From assembly GCF_030546745.1 (NCBI RefSeq), contig NZ_JAUOPD010000001.1, forward strand, positions 186,001 through 250,000: 64,000 nt of DNA, in the 5' to 3' direction. Position 1 is the stretch's first letter; each line of letters opens with the position of its first letter. A program made the translations under genes and the position numbers. The notes beneath the pieces were generated by a model, which had not been told where the DNA came from, made no database searches, and saw nothing but the letters and a program-made list of their open reading frames with translations. Positions 55,651-64,000 of this stretch are shown here, in pieces. Source of the stretch: Thalassotalea sp. 1_MG-2023 (GTDB lineage: Bacteria > Pseudomonadota > Gammaproteobacteria > Enterobacterales > Alteromonadaceae).

Positions 55651-57239
55651 GCACACATTAAAATGGAAAGAGCCTGCGGTTTAATATAAATATCAAGCGC
55701 CGAGGCTTGCCGAGTTTCACCATCAATAATATAGTCGATAGGTTCATCAGCGGTAATGATGACTTGTTTACCTTGGCTGTGTTGCACATTATCTCCAATG
55801 TGAGTAGCAGTAATAGTCGACTGTGCTAAATCTGCTAAACTTGCCAGTGGTATTGTGTTATCTGGCAGGGCGTTTATCCACGTTAAATCAAGCTTTCCGT
55901 CAGCAAAATTTGGCTCGCCATTACCCTGAGCTAACATAGTCGTAAATGGTGCAGCATTTGCTACAACAAGGCTTGCTATTGATACTGTTTTTGCCGGTTG
56001 TTCATCTATTGTTACGGTTAAGCCCTTTGCTTGATGATCGATAACGGACTCAGTAAATCCTTGTAAATAAGCGAGTGCACCGCTGTCATTCTTTTTATTT
56101 CTATCTGCCGCGGAAACCATTTGATGTTCGATACCTAAACCACATAATAATAAAAAGGTTTCATTGTTACATTTACCTGTGTCAATTGGGGTATCAACAC
56201 CTTCAATAATATGTTTACAGGCGTTTGAAATCGGTGTTAACTTAGCGACGCTACCTTGAAGGGCATGAACTAGTGAGTTTGCCGTACCTAAAGGCATTAA
56301 CGCTATACTGGTATTATGCTCTATAGCAATTGTAGCAACCTCTTTAATGGTACCATCACCGCCGCCGGCAATCAGTAAATCTACTGATTCTTCTATAGCC
56401 TGCTTTGCTATTGATTCGGCGCTTATTTCTTCTGTTGTTTCATGTATATGCAAGTCAAAAAAAGGCGATAATTGTTCGACGATATCTGGCTTAACTTCTG
56501 GCCAATTTCCTCGTCCTGCTACAGGATTAGCAATAAGCCAAGCTGTTTTTTTTAAGGCGAGCCTGTTGTGTTTCGATAGTTGATCAAGCCACTGTTGCTG
56601 TTGTTCAGTTAAGCTCAATGATGGAGATTTTTTTTTGAACTGTTTCATTGCGAGCGCAGAAAATTTAACTTCATTTGTTGCTAAAAAGTATGCAGACAGC
56701 ACTACTGATGCGCTGTTGTCATCACAATAGATAAGACAGTTTTTCTGTTGAGTAATTTGCTGGTGTAGCCATCGTAAAGATCTGAGCAAATCATTTTGAT
56801 TAAAGTTGGAAAAAGCGATTGATAAATAATTAATGTTGTCATCTTTATTAAACCAAGATACGACATTTAAAGGGTTGGAAAGATCTAGCATTGCACCAAT
56901 GTTGTGTTTTTCCATTGCTTCTTTAGTCATATGAATCGTTGGAGATACAAAAAGGTTAGGTGCAACTTTTATTGGTTCTTTTTGATTGTTATTACGTGTA
57001 CGTATATATGTCTCGCCTTTTTGCCATGCGTAATAAGGAAAGAATAGCGAACGAAACCACCATGGCACCTTATTGGTTTCTTTTTTGAGCCAGAATGCAG
57101 TATACCGCGCGGAGTCGTTTAGTGTCGCTAAACCAATAGACATAGCACACCAGATTAATAGCACTGATATAATAGGCTTATCTAACCATAAACCTATAAC
57201 GACTAACACGGGTAGCCAAATATAATTTAATTGTCGCAT
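55641..57239 (-). CDS. Lipid/diacylglycerol kinase-domain protein with N-terminal TM and phosphatase-like domain
   Basis: 532-residue fusion. Two hydrophobic helices (about 5-40) anchor it in the membrane. Residues about 90-220 resemble a dual-specificity phosphatase fold, but the HCxxGxxR loop reads YCDDNSAS, keeping Cys172 and losing Gly and Arg, so catalysis is unlikely. Residues 230-532 form a DAGK/YegS catalytic domain with NPVAGRG (238-244), AGGGDGTIKEVA and PLGTANSL. It probably phosphorylates a lipid (diacylglycerol, sphingoid or similar). GAGGAAG lies 5 nt before the ATG, immediately after a terminator hairpin. Confidence 0.82.
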   Translation of the reverse strand: MRQLNYIWLPVLVVIGLWLDKPIISVLLIWCAMSIGLATLNDSARYTAFWLKKETNKVPWWFRSLFFPYYAWQKGETYIRTRNNNQKEPIKVAPNLFVSPTIHMTKEAMEKHNIGAMLDLSNPLNVVSWFNKDDNINYLSIAFSNFNQNDLLRSLRWLHQQITQQKNCLIYCDDNSASVVLSAYFLATNEVKFSALAMKQFKKKSPSLSLTEQQQQWLDQLSKHNRLALKKTAWLIANPVAGRGNWPEVKPDIVEQLSPFFDLHIHETTEEISAESIAKQAIEESVDLLIAGGGDGTIKEVATIAIEHNTSIALMPLGTANSLVHALQGSVAKLTPISNACKHIIEGVDTPIDTGKCNNETFLLLCGLGIEHQMVSAADRNKKNDSGALAYLQGFTESVIDHQAKGLTVTIDEQPAKTVSIASLVVANAAPFTTMLAQGNGEPNFADGKLDLTWINALPDNTIPLASLADLAQSTITATHIGDNVQHSQGKQVIITADEPIDYIIDGETRQASALDIYIKPQALSILMCADE

Positions 57240-57250
57240 GAAACTTCCTC

Positions 57251-57280
57251 AAAAAAAGGCCTGGCGAACGTTGCCAGGCC
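57251..57280 (-). terminator. Intrinsic terminator of the BON gene, abutting the lipid-kinase start
   Basis: On the minus strand GGCCTGGC pairs with GCCAGGCC around AACGTTC and is followed by seven T (57257-57251). It lies about 150 nt after the BON-protein stop and only 11 nt upstream of the next start codon, directly before that gene's ribosome site. Confidence 0.92.
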
Positions 57281-57430
57281 AATACATTTACAGCGAGTAA
57301 TAAAGGGTTGTAAACTTCAGTAAGCGAGCGAAAGAAGCAGATGATGACATTTACCTATTTCTCTAAAATGTAATCAAAACAATTGCTTCTTTGCTACTAT
57401 CTTCGCTAAAAGCTAAATTTTGATAAAGTA

Positions 57431-58003
57431 TTATGAAGCTGTAATAATCGTAAGATCATCTGATACTTCAACTACATCATCAATATTTTTAGCCATCTGA
57501 ATGGCTAATTGTTTTTCAGATGTTGAGTCAACTTCACCTGATAAAGATACATGACCGTTTTCAACGTCTACATTGATGTCAGTACCATCGATATCTGAGT
57601 CTAGTAAATAACGAGATTTCAATACCACTGCGATTTTGGTATCAACCATCGCACCTACTTCGTTATCATTTTGATTCGAATCATTTCTACCGTCTCTATC
57701 AGACTTCATTACGGTAAGTTCGTTGTTGACTGCTTTTACACCATCAACACCGTGAACAAGCTCTTCAGCAAGTTTACGCTCAACGTCTGATTCAACTTCA
57801 CCAGTTAAAGTAACTTCACCTTTTTTAACGGTGGTGTTGATATCGAATGAATCTAAATTGCCATTGAATAAAAGTACAGCTTCAGTTTTACCATCAATCC
57901 ATGCATCTTTTGCTTCTTTACTCCAATCATTTTCATTCGCTGCAGCAGATGTCATTGTTAATGTCGTTGCAACTAATATAGCACTTGATAAATATTTCAT
58001 CAT
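57431..58003 (-). CDS. Periplasmic BON-domain protein (OsmY-like)
   Basis: 190-residue exported protein. A signal peptide ends near SAAANE, and two BON repeats follow (about 45-105 and 125-185), each with a V.V..G.V.LSGEV-type core (KKGEVTLTGEVES and VENGHVSLSGEVDS). BON proteins such as OsmY bind membranes or help envelope folding under osmotic stress. GGAGAA precedes the ATG. It was probably expressed singly and ends at the terminator at 57.25 kb. Confidence 0.9.
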   Translation of the reverse strand: MMKYLSSAILVATTLTMTSAAANENDWSKEAKDAWIDGKTEAVLLFNGNLDSFDINTTVKKGEVTLTGEVESDVERKLAEELVHGVDGVKAVNNELTVMKSDRDGRNDSNQNDNEVGAMVDTKIAVVLKSRYLLDSDIDGTDINVDVENGHVSLSGEVDSTSEKQLAIQMAKNIDDVVEVSDDLTIITAS

Positions 58004-58387
58004 TTCTCCTTGATTTCATTTAACATGTTCGAATGTAGATTAGCGAACACTGTGCCAATTTTTAACTTGTTGTTTTAACATTGAAAATTAATTTTTGTTT
58101 GAGGGCGTTGTGAAATAATTACAGGGTAAAGTGAAAAAAATAGTCATACAAAGTCAGTGAGATTTTGATATTTTTCACCTGTAACCTATATATGTCGAGG
58201 AGCAATGTTTCAATCACTAGCCCTGAATTAAAGTAGGTTTAATTCGTACAAAATTTGTACGTTAAAGTTCAACACGTTTTAACAATTTAATAACATTTCT
58301 TTACGGAAAATGTCGATAAAGCACTAAGATTACGCTGTGAATTAAGGTACACTTAATAAAAATAAACAGTTAACTAGAGATCTTGAC
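58004..58387. other. Divergent intergenic region with a 17-nt palindrome
   Basis: 384 nt between the BON gene (-) and a small exported-protein gene (+). It is AT-rich. It contains CGTACAAAATTTGTACG at 58245-58261, a perfect palindrome with 8-nt arms and a central A, which is a strong candidate operator. No RNA gene or further ORF is supported. Confidence 0.6.
58245..58261. promoter_or_regulatory. Candidate operator palindrome
   Basis: Perfect odd palindrome, CGTACAAA-A-TTTGTACG, 127 nt upstream of the small exported-protein gene and 242 nt upstream of the BON gene. The length and symmetry suit a dimeric regulator. The regulator is not identified. Confidence 0.45.
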
Positions 58388-58858
58388 TTGAACTTAAACA
58401 CATTAAGCTTTTTCTCGCTATGCTGCGTTGTTTCATTTACGAGTGTAGCGCAAGAAGCGGCGATAGATTACGATAAATGGTTAAAAGATAAATTTCAGCA
58501 ACAGCATGAAGAACTGTTACCCGTTGTTGCTGTGGCCGATATGTTTTTTGGCTGTAATAAAGCGCGTAATGTTGATGCTAGCCAGCCCAGTGTTAAACAG
58601 TTGATTACGAAAATGGGTCGAGACGAGCTTGCATTAAAGTTATCGGATTGTTTAGCTGGTGAGTTACCCAATTCAGATACCGCTCTTAATTTTGGTTTAA
58701 TTGGTTGTTTTGATGAGCAATTAAAAGGTATGCCAGAAAAAGATAAGAAGGTTAAACAAAAATTAGTAAAGCAGGCAATTGCGAAGTTATCAAAATCTGA
58801 CCGACAAAAATCGTTTACTCATTGTGTTACTGATCAAGCGATTTCTTATCTGAAATAA
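58388..58858 (+). CDS. Small exported protein of unknown function, four cysteines
   Basis: 156 residues, unassigned. A signal peptide (LSFFSLCCVVSFTSVAQE) predicts a periplasmic product. The mature part is helical and Lys-rich with exactly four Cys (in FFGCNKA, LSDCLAG, LIGCFDE, FTHCVTD), suggesting two disulfides. It uses a TTG start with AGAGA about 8-10 nt upstream. The 3' end overlaps the convergent LETM1-like gene by 32 nt. Confidence 0.65.
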   Translation: MNLNTLSFFSLCCVVSFTSVAQEAAIDYDKWLKDKFQQQHEELLPVVAVADMFFGCNKARNVDASQPSVKQLITKMGRDELALKLSDCLAGELPNSDTALNFGLIGCFDEQLKGMPEKDKKVKQKLVKQAIAKLSKSDRQKSFTHCVTDQAISYLK

Positions 58859-59210
58859 TAGTATGTTGTTCGTTAAACGAACTGGGAAGAATATCAACAC
58901 CAAGCCACTTTCCTAATTTTATCACAATAGGAATAGTAATTGGCGCAAACGGTAAAACGGCAACAACGCCTATACCTAAGCCTTTTAAAACATCAAGAAA
59001 TTGCTTATTGGCAATTTTCATTTCGTCAGAAGATGCTTGACGCAAGGTGTAACGTTTATACGTAAACAGCATTTCTTTTGTTTCTTTTTTCTCTTGTTCT
59101 AAGGCGAGTTTAATCATCACCAATTGTCGTTTCAATAGTGAGGTGTGTCTACGTCGCTTGATGGAAACAACACGACGTGGGGCTTTAAAAACATGACGCC
59201 AAACTTTCAT
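58827..59210 (-). CDS. Small LETM1-like domain protein
   Basis: 127-residue protein. The segment FLDVLKGLGIGVVAVLPFAPITIPIVIKL...ILPSSF follows the pattern of the LETM1 domain core (a Pro-rich hydrophobic helix region ending in LPSTF). The N-terminus is Arg/Lys-rich, followed by a charged helix. LETM1 in mitochondria is linked to ion exchange and ribosome contact; in bacteria the role of this domain is unclear. One to two hydrophobic helices suggest membrane association. Overlaps the convergent gene by 32 nt. Confidence 0.5.
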   Translation of the reverse strand: MKVWRHVFKAPRRVVSIKRRRHTSLLKRQLVMIKLALEQEKKETKEMLFTYKRYTLRQASSDEMKIANKQFLDVLKGLGIGVVAVLPFAPITIPIVIKLGKWLGVDILPSSFNEQHTIISDKKSLDQ

Positions 59211-59720
59211 GGTTTATATTCTACCTTGTTTTTCGTAGATTAAACATCTACAAAAGCAATACAAGTCAAACTAATGATATAACTATTTGACCTTTTAAAG
59301 TTACATTAGCGTGTTAATGCCTCCTAAAGTATATGCATTACTGACAAATCAATTCAGTGCTAACAATGTATTGTCGTTACACCTTTTAGTTCTCGTAAAA
59401 GGTGTCAATATTTATTTCATTTAGTATAAACCGTATTGTTGATATAAACGGTTAAAAAAGAAAGAAAATAGTCACATTATTTAAACTTTTCAATATGTTA
59501 AATTATTGTTATTAACTTGTATTATGTGTTGAGTGATATTTCTATTGTTTTGATATTTAATCAACTAATAACATTTTGTAATAACTCTTTGGCTTACTTG
59601 ATAAAAAAAGTTTAATAATTTGTAACAAATCGAGGAAAATTGACACATACTTCCTTTATCATATTTACAATGAATAGCTTATAGTAGCTGTAATTAAAAA
59701 ATTATAAGAATGGTGAGGGT
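59211..59720. other. Long intergenic region upstream of ompR
   Basis: 510 nt with no credible ORF. It holds a perfect 10-bp inverted repeat, ACACCTTTTA (59379-59388) / TAAAAGGTGT (59396-59405), and nearby AACCGT/ACGGTT arms at 59429-59434 and 59448-59453. A TTGACA box occurs at 59640-59645, but no well-spaced -10 box was found. GGTGAGGG precedes the ompR ATG. The ompR leader may be long, or an unannotated small RNA may lie here. Confidence 0.55.
59379..59405. repeat. 10-bp inverted repeat in the ompR upstream region
   Basis: ACACCTTTTA and TAAAAGGTGT separated by GTTCTCG. There is no U-tract on either strand. It could be the terminator-like end of an unrecognised transcript, or an operator. 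Confidence 0.45.
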
Positions 59721-60446
59721 ATGGGACAAGAAACACCGAAGGTTTTAGTCGTCGACGACGACATGCGTTTACGCGCATTATTAGAGCGTTACTTAGTGGA
59801 ACAAAGCTTTGTAGTGCGCAGTGCAGCTAACGCAGAACAAATGGATCGCTTGTTAGAGCGAGAAAACTTTCATTTATTGGTACTTGATTTAATGCTACCA
59901 GGTGAAGATGGTTTATCAATTTGTCGTCGTTTAAGACAAATGAATAATGATATTCCTATTGTGATGTTAACAGCGAAAGGTGATGAAGTTGATCGCATTA
60001 TTGGCCTTGAATTAGGTGCTGATGATTATATGCCTAAGCCTTTTAATCCTCGAGAATTATTGGCGCGAATAAAAGCGGTATTGAGAAGAAGAGTGACTGA
60101 AGCACCAGGCGCGCCATCGCAAGAAGAAAACGTTGTCGAGTTTGGTGAGTATTCGCTCAACCTTGCCACACGAGAAATGTGTAAAGGCGATATCAATATG
60201 CCATTAACTAGCGGTGAATTTGCCGTGTTAAAAGCGTTGATTACCCACCCGCGTGAACCTTTATCTCGTGATAAATTAATGAATCTAGCCCGCGGTAGAG
60301 ATTACTCTGCATTAGAGCGCAGTATTGATGTACAAGTTTCACGATTGCGTCGTATGCTTGAAGAAGATCCGGCTAAACCAAGGTATATTCAAACTGTGTG
60401 GGGCTTAGGGTATGTCTTTGTGCCCGAAGGTAAGGCGGTTGCTTAA
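59721..60446 (+). CDS. ompR: Response regulator OmpR
   Basis: 241-residue DNA-binding response regulator for osmotic and envelope control. The receiver domain has VLVVDDDMRLR, the phospho-acceptor Asp in LLVLDLMLPGEDG, and KPFNPREL. The C-terminal winged helix has LTSGEFAVLKALITHP and RSIDVQVSRLRRMLEEDP, the OmpR recognition-helix pattern. It is followed by envZ after 6 nt. Confidence 0.95.
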   Translation: MGQETPKVLVVDDDMRLRALLERYLVEQSFVVRSAANAEQMDRLLERENFHLLVLDLMLPGEDGLSICRRLRQMNNDIPIVMLTAKGDEVDRIIGLELGADDYMPKPFNPRELLARIKAVLRRRVTEAPGAPSQEENVVEFGEYSLNLATREMCKGDINMPLTSGEFAVLKALITHPREPLSRDKLMNLARGRDYSALERSIDVQVSRLRRMLEEDPAKPRYIQTVWGLGYVFVPEGKAVA

Positions 60447-60452
60447 CCATTT

Positions 60453-61751
60453 ATGAGAATTTTGCCACGTAGTGCTTTTGGGCAAACCATATTATTAATT
60501 GGTATTTTATTATTGATTAATCAAGCAATCACGCTTGGTTCAATTATGGTCTATATTTTACAGCCGAACTCGGATCAAATAGAGCAATTATTAGCTAAAC
60601 AAATTCGTGTGATTTTTATTGAAGTTGACGAACCAGTACTCAGTGCGAGTATGGTGAAGGCATTTCAACAAGAAACCGGTATCAATGTATACACTGAACA
60701 AGACGCCATGGAACAAGGTCTACGTGGCGCTATCTACAAAGAAATAGCTTCCCGTAATATGTCTAACTTATTAGGGGGACCAGCCGAAGTAAGGTTTACC
60801 CAAGAAGATGACTTTCTTTATTGGGTTCGCCCACCGCAAGCACCTGAATACTGGGTGAAAATTCCATTAAATAGTTTAGAAGAAGCAAACTACACCCCCC
60901 TCGTTATTGTATTAATGATTTTAGGAGGATTAAGTGTCATTGGTGGTTGGCTTGTTGTTAGACAATTGAATAGACCTTTAAAAGCGCTACAATCGGCAGC
61001 TCATCAGGTAGGACGTGGCGCATTTCCAGAACCGCTTAATGAGCATGGCACCACGGAAATTGTAGCGGTAACGCAAGCTTTTAATCATATGTCTAAAGGT
61101 ATCAAACAGTTAGAGGAAGATAGAAATTTATTAATGGCAGGTATTTCTCATGACTTACGCACGCCATTAACCCGAATAAGACTGGCAACAGAAATGATGT
61201 CAAAAGAAGATGAGTTCTTAAAAGAAGGCATCGAAGGCGATATTGATGACATGAACACCATCATAGATCAATTTATTGATTATATTCGCCATGATAGTAA
61301 AGACACAATGGAGCTGATAGATCTTAACGTTTTGATCGGTGAAGTGGTTCAGGCTGAGTCAAATATTGATAGAATCATTACATTTGAGGCCGGAAATATC
61401 CCTAAAGTACCGGTAAGGTATGTGGCGATCAAAAGGGTAGTGTCGAATTTAATCCAAAATGCCTTACGTTATAGTGATGAGGATATTACGCTTACATCGG
61501 GTATTGATACGGCAAGCCAAAGCGTTTACTTTGCTGTTTGTGATTCAGGGCCTGGTATTCCTGAAACCGATATAGACCGTCTATTCCAACCATTTACTCA
61601 AGGTGATAAAGCTCGAGGCACTGAAGGGAGCGGCTTAGGGTTGGCGATTATTAAACGGATTGTAGATACCCATAGCGGTAAAATAGTATTATCGAACCGC
61701 GAACAAGGTGGGTTGTCTGCGAAAGTTTCACTACCACTACAACAGCCATAA
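60453..61751 (+). CDS. envZ: Sensor histidine kinase EnvZ
   Basis: 432-residue inner-membrane sensor kinase partnered with OmpR. There are two TM helices (about 12-34 and 150-170) around a periplasmic domain, then HAMP, the H-box [16 protein letters not shown] with the phospho-His, and ATPase motifs [10 protein letters not shown] (N), DSGPGIPE (G1) and [13 protein letters not shown] (G2). Operon with ompR. Its stop codon lies in the A-run forming the pckA terminator. Confidence 0.94.
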   Translation: MRILPRSAFGQTILLIGILLLINQAITLGSIMVYILQPNSDQIEQLLAKQIRVIFIEVDEPVLSASMVKAFQQETGINVYTEQDAMEQGLRGAIYKEIASRNMSNLLGGPAEVRFTQEDDFLYWVRPPQAPEYWVKIPLNSLEEANYTPLVIVLMILGGLSVIGGWLVVRQLNRPLKALQSAAHQVGRGAFPEPLNEHGTTEIVAVTQAFNHMSKGIKQLEEDRNLLMAGISHDLRTPLTRIRLATEMMSKEDEFLKEGIEGDIDDMNTIIDQFIDYIRHDSKDTMELIDLNVLIGEVVQAESNIDRIITFEAGNIPKVPVRYVAIKRVVSNLIQNALRYSDEDITLTSGIDTASQSVYFAVCDSGPGIPETDIDRLFQPFTQGDKARGTEGSGLGLAIIKRIVDTHSGKIVLSNREQGGLSAKVSLPLQQP

Positions 61752-61773
61752 AAAAAGCCGGAATAACCGGCTC
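61750..61773 (-). terminator. Intrinsic terminator of pckA
   Basis: AGCCGG/CCGGCT hairpin with a 5-nt loop; on the minus strand it is followed by seven U. It begins about 18 nt beyond the pckA stop. It overlaps the envZ stop codon and may also stop envZ transcripts weakly. Confidence 0.85.
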
Positions 61774-61790
61774 TTCTATGTTGTGTATTT

Positions 61791-63401
61791 TTACACCAGT
61801 GGTCCTGCTTTTACTAAGGACTTACCGTTATCTGTATCGGTAAATTTAGTAAAGTTTTCAATAAATCTATTGGCTAAACCTACGGCTTTTTCATGCCATT
61901 CGTTGGCATCTTGGTACGTTGCTCTTGGATCAAGAATATTATCATCAACTCCTGCAATACCCTTAGGCACCGCTAAATTAAATAATGGTAATACTTCTGT
62001 TTCTGCATGATCAATAGAACCATCTAGAATTGAATCTATAATAGCGCGGGTTGCTTTAATTGAAATACGCTTACCTGTGCCATTCCAACCGGTATTCACT
62101 AAATATGCTTCGGCGCCAACATTTTGCATTCTATTACGTAATACTTCAGCGTACTTCGTTGGGTGTAAACTTAAGAATGCTGCACCGAAACAACTTGAGA
62201 ACGTTGGCGTTGGTTCTGTTATACCGCGTTCAGTACCGGCTAATTTTGCAGTAAATCCAGAAAGAAAATAATACTCTGTTTGTTCTGGTGTTAATTTTGC
62301 CACTGGTGGTAAAACACCAAAGGCATCAGCGGTTAAAAAAATAACTTTTTTTGCATGCCCAGCGCGTGATATTGGCTTAACGATGTTTTCTATGTGATGA
62401 ATAGGATATGACACTCGAGTGTTTTCTGTTTTAGCGTTATCATCGTAGTCAATTTTTCCATTATTATCGACAGAAACATTTTCTAATAAAGCATCACGAC
62501 GAATCGCATTGAAAATGTCAGGTTCATTTTCTTCGCTTAAGTTAATGGTTTTTGCATAACAACCGCCTTCAAAATTGAACACGCCATTATCATCCCAACC
62601 ATGTTCGTCGTCACCGATAAGTTCACGCTTCGGATCCGTTGACAGTGTTGTTTTACCCGTACCAGAAAGACCAAAGAATATGGCTACATCACCTTCTTTT
62701 CCAACGTTAGCACTACAGTGCATTGATGCAATCCCTTTAAGCGGTAGCAAGTAGTTCATCATGGAAAACATGCCTTTTTTCATTTCGCCGCCGTACCAAG
62801 TGCCGCCGATAAGCTGCATTTTTTCGGTTAAGTTAAACGCAACAAAATTTTCTGAGTTAAGGCCCTGCTCTTGCCACTTATCATTGGTGGTTTTAGCACC
62901 ATTCATTACGACGAAATCAGGTTGGTAATCTTTTAACTCTTCTTCGGAAGGCCTAATAAACATGTTCTTAACGAAATGTGCTTGCCACGCAACTTCGGTG
63001 ATAAAGCGTACTTTTAAGCGAGTATCTTCGTTAGCACCACAATAAGTATCGACAATGAATAGTCGTTTTCCAGAGAGACGACTGGTAACCAAGCCTTTTA
63101 AATGCTCCCATGTTTCTTGCGTCATGGGTTTGTTATCATTCTTACCTTGATCTGACCACCACACGGTGTCTTTTGTTACGTCATCACGAACGATGTATTT
63201 ATCTTTAGGGGAGCGACCCGTAAAAATGCCCGTATCAACCGCGACAGCTCCTGATTCTGTCACTGTACCTTTATCAAAACCACTGAGTTCTGCTTTGGTT
63301 TCTTCTGCAAATAACACTTCATACGACGGGTTATAAACCACTTCTGATATATCGGTTATGCCGTATTGAGATAAGTTTAAGTTTTGTAACAAAGCAGTCA
63401 T
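61791..63401 (-). CDS. pckA: Phosphoenolpyruvate carboxykinase (ATP)
   Basis: Gluconeogenic enzyme converting oxaloacetate and ATP to PEP, CO2 and ADP. It has the P-loop [13 protein letters not shown], the metal-site [23 protein letters not shown] near the N-terminal half, and the nucleotide-contact [11 protein letters not shown] and [11 protein letters not shown]. Length 536 is standard. It suits a bacterium living on amino acids and amino sugars, as the rest of the window indicates. ATG 63401 follows AGGAGC. Confidence 0.97.
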   Translation of the reverse strand: MTALLQNLNLSQYGITDISEVVYNPSYEVLFAEETKAELSGFDKGTVTESGAVAVDTGIFTGRSPKDKYIVRDDVTKDTVWWSDQGKNDNKPMTQETWEHLKGLVTSRLSGKRLFIVDTYCGANEDTRLKVRFITEVAWQAHFVKNMFIRPSEEELKDYQPDFVVMNGAKTTNDKWQEQGLNSENFVAFNLTEKMQLIGGTWYGGEMKKGMFSMMNYLLPLKGIASMHCSANVGKEGDVAIFFGLSGTGKTTLSTDPKRELIGDDEHGWDDNGVFNFEGGCYAKTINLSEENEPDIFNAIRRDALLENVSVDNNGKIDYDDNAKTENTRVSYPIHHIENIVKPISRAGHAKKVIFLTADAFGVLPPVAKLTPEQTEYYFLSGFTAKLAGTERGITEPTPTFSSCFGAAFLSLHPTKYAEVLRNRMQNVGAEAYLVNTGWNGTGKRISIKATRAIIDSILDGSIDHAETEVLPLFNLAVPKGIAGVDDNILDPRATYQDANEWHEKAVGLANRFIENFTKFTDTDNGKSLVKAGPLV

Positions 63402-63512
63402 AGCGTGTCAGCTCCTAAAGGTATGACGTTCGGGTTAAGAATGTTTCAATCTGTCTTGAGGCGCAATTTTAGGCGATCATAAAATAAAACGAAAGGTTTT
63501 TTTGTTTCGAAG

Positions 63513-63536
63513 TGAAAGTTTTCAGTGTAACTTTCA
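63513..63536. promoter_or_regulatory. Inverted repeat upstream of pckA
   Basis: TGAAAGTT and AACTTTCA around an 8-nt spacer. The spacing suits a dimeric regulator one to two helical turns wide. The regulator is unknown. Confidence 0.35.
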
Positions 63537-63656
63537 AAAATGTTGGTTGAAAACTAACAGTGATATAAATAATCGATAGATATTTTTATTGATATTCAAT
63601 GTTCAAAAGGGGTAGAGCGTAAGTGAGGTTAAACGGAAAAATGTAGGAATTGAAAC

Positions 63657-63693
63657 AAAAAAAGTGAAACTCAATGGCTGAATTTCACTTTTT
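63657..63693 (-). terminator. Intrinsic terminator of mrcA
   Basis: AAAAAGTGAAA (63659-63669) pairs with TTTCACTTTTT (63683-63693); the inner CTCA/TTCA extension (one wobble, loop near GCCAT) lengthens the stem. On the minus strand the hairpin is followed by a run of T. It lies 50 nt past the mrcA stop. Confidence 0.85.
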
Positions 63694-63742
63694 AAAGCCT
63701 AAAAGCTATCGAAACGAAAGAATATTCCACCAAATGGATTGG

Positions 63743-64000
63743 CTAAAAAATCTCACTTTCTGCACTTTTATTGGAATCAAAAATTTCATGGCTATTATCA
63801 TGGGTAACATACTCGTTTGGTGCAGTGCCAAAAATAAAATATTCAAAGGTGCTACTTCGATCAGTTTTATCCGTTAATTTTCCAGTGGCTTTATCGATAC
63901 GAACAGAAATAATATTTTCAGGTTGAACAAATGGTTCTGGAGGAAGTGTTTGCAAAGCTTTATCCATAAAGTCGATCCAAGCAGGTTGAGCAGACTTAGC
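63743..64000 (-). CDS. mrcA: Penicillin-binding protein 1A, C-terminal end only
   Basis: The last 85 residues of a leftward gene entering from the right edge. The visible part, PAWIDFMDKALQTLPPEPF followed by ISVRIDKATGKLT and EYFIFGTAPNEYV, matches the C-terminal tail of class A penicillin-binding protein 1A in Alteromonadales, after the transpeptidase domain. Such proteins polymerise and cross-link peptidoglycan. The catalytic domains are outside the window, so the call rests on this tail. Confidence 0.8.
   Translation of the reverse strand, partial: AKSAQPAWIDFMDKALQTLPPEPFVQPENIISVRIDKATGKLTDKTDRSSTFEYFIFGTAPNEYVTHDNSHEIFDSNKSAESEIF

Larger units (their letters stand above)
63402..63742. 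other. Intergenic region between mrcA end and pckA
   Basis: 341 nt. It contains the mrcA terminator (63657-63693) and an 8-bp inverted repeat, TGAAAGTT (63513-63520) / AACTTTCA (63529-63536), about 110-135 nt upstream of the pckA start, a candidate operator or part of the pckA leader. No ORF is supported. Confidence 0.6.

Noticed and set aside
58004-58387. Possible small RNA between the BON gene and the exported-protein gene
   Set aside because: Only a palindrome was found; no terminator with U-tract follows it in either direction.
59640-59671. Sigma-70 promoter for ompR (TTGACA with downstream TACAAT)
   Set aside because: The spacing between the two boxes is about 20 nt, too long for a confident call; only the TTGACA is mentioned.
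63674-63877. Plus-strand open frame of 67 codons near the right edge
   Set aside because: It lies opposite the mrcA terminator and coding tail, its composition reflects these, and it has no ribosome site of note.

Overview
The window is a chromosomal segment of a marine gammaproteobacterium of the order Alteromonadales, most likely Colwelliaceae (Colwellia/Thalassotalea-like). The evidence is indirect: low to moderate GC, NagP/NagX-type chitin-sugar genes, a tryptophan-to-aminomuconate operon, and an ompR-envZ / pckA / mrcA neighbourhood. No rRNA, tRNA, insertion sequence, prophage or CRISPR array was recognised. Both ends cut genes: an RND efflux pump on the left and a PBP1a-type penicillin-binding protein on the right.

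Layout. 1-6.7 kb: RND pump and adaptor, exported M28 peptidase, exported glutathione peroxidase, MltA-like lytic transglycosylase. 6.7-17.9 kb: a divergent surface-glycan locus. Leftward genes (pglC-D-E-F type) build undecaprenyl-linked di-N-acetylbacillosamine. Rightward genes supply an acetyltransferase, two GT4 transferases, a Wzy/ligase-type membrane protein, a Wzx flippase and a PglA-like transferase. 18-25.4 kb: AraC regulator and a conventional chitin-sugar set (nagX, nagP, GH20 lipoprotein, ROK kinase), then a small STAS gene. 26-33 kb: a seven-gene operon for tryptophan through kynurenine and 3-hydroxyanthranilate to 2-aminomuconate and its deamination. 33-34 kb: LysR regulator. 34.1-42.9 kb: a seven-gene cluster that reads best as catabolism of oxidised amino sugar (N-acetylglucosaminate to 2-keto-3-deoxygluconate-6-phosphate), ending in a second GH20 enzyme. 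42.9-43.8 kb: a convergent animal-type arylformamidase-like gene, the step missing from the tryptophan operon. 44-54 kb: M1 aminopeptidase, binding-protein-like gene, TlpA-like thioredoxin, two-subunit molybdenum hydroxylase, Dps, NhaA. 54-59 kb: sigma-54 activator with a degenerate receiver, lipid kinase fused to a dead phosphatase domain, BON protein, small unknowns, LETM1-like protein. 59.7-64 kb: ompR-envZ, pckA, mrcA end.

How the genes fit together. Two amino-sugar routes lie either side of the tryptophan operon. The first handles free GlcNAc (GH20 releases it, NagP imports it, the ROK kinase phosphorylates it). The second appears to handle the C1-oxidised end left by oxidative chitin cleavage: GH20, Na+ symporter, N-acyl-D-amino-acid deacylase, D-glucosaminate-type dehydratase, RidA, KDG kinase, under an RpiR/SIS regulator. 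Tryptophan carbon would leave the window as 4-oxalocrotonate. KDPG aldolase, nagA/nagB, and the genes after 2-aminomuconate deamination are not in the window.

All function calls come from reading motifs in the translated sequence without database searches. Several starts were moved from the longest possible reading frame to a better-supported codon, and the reason is given in each entry.
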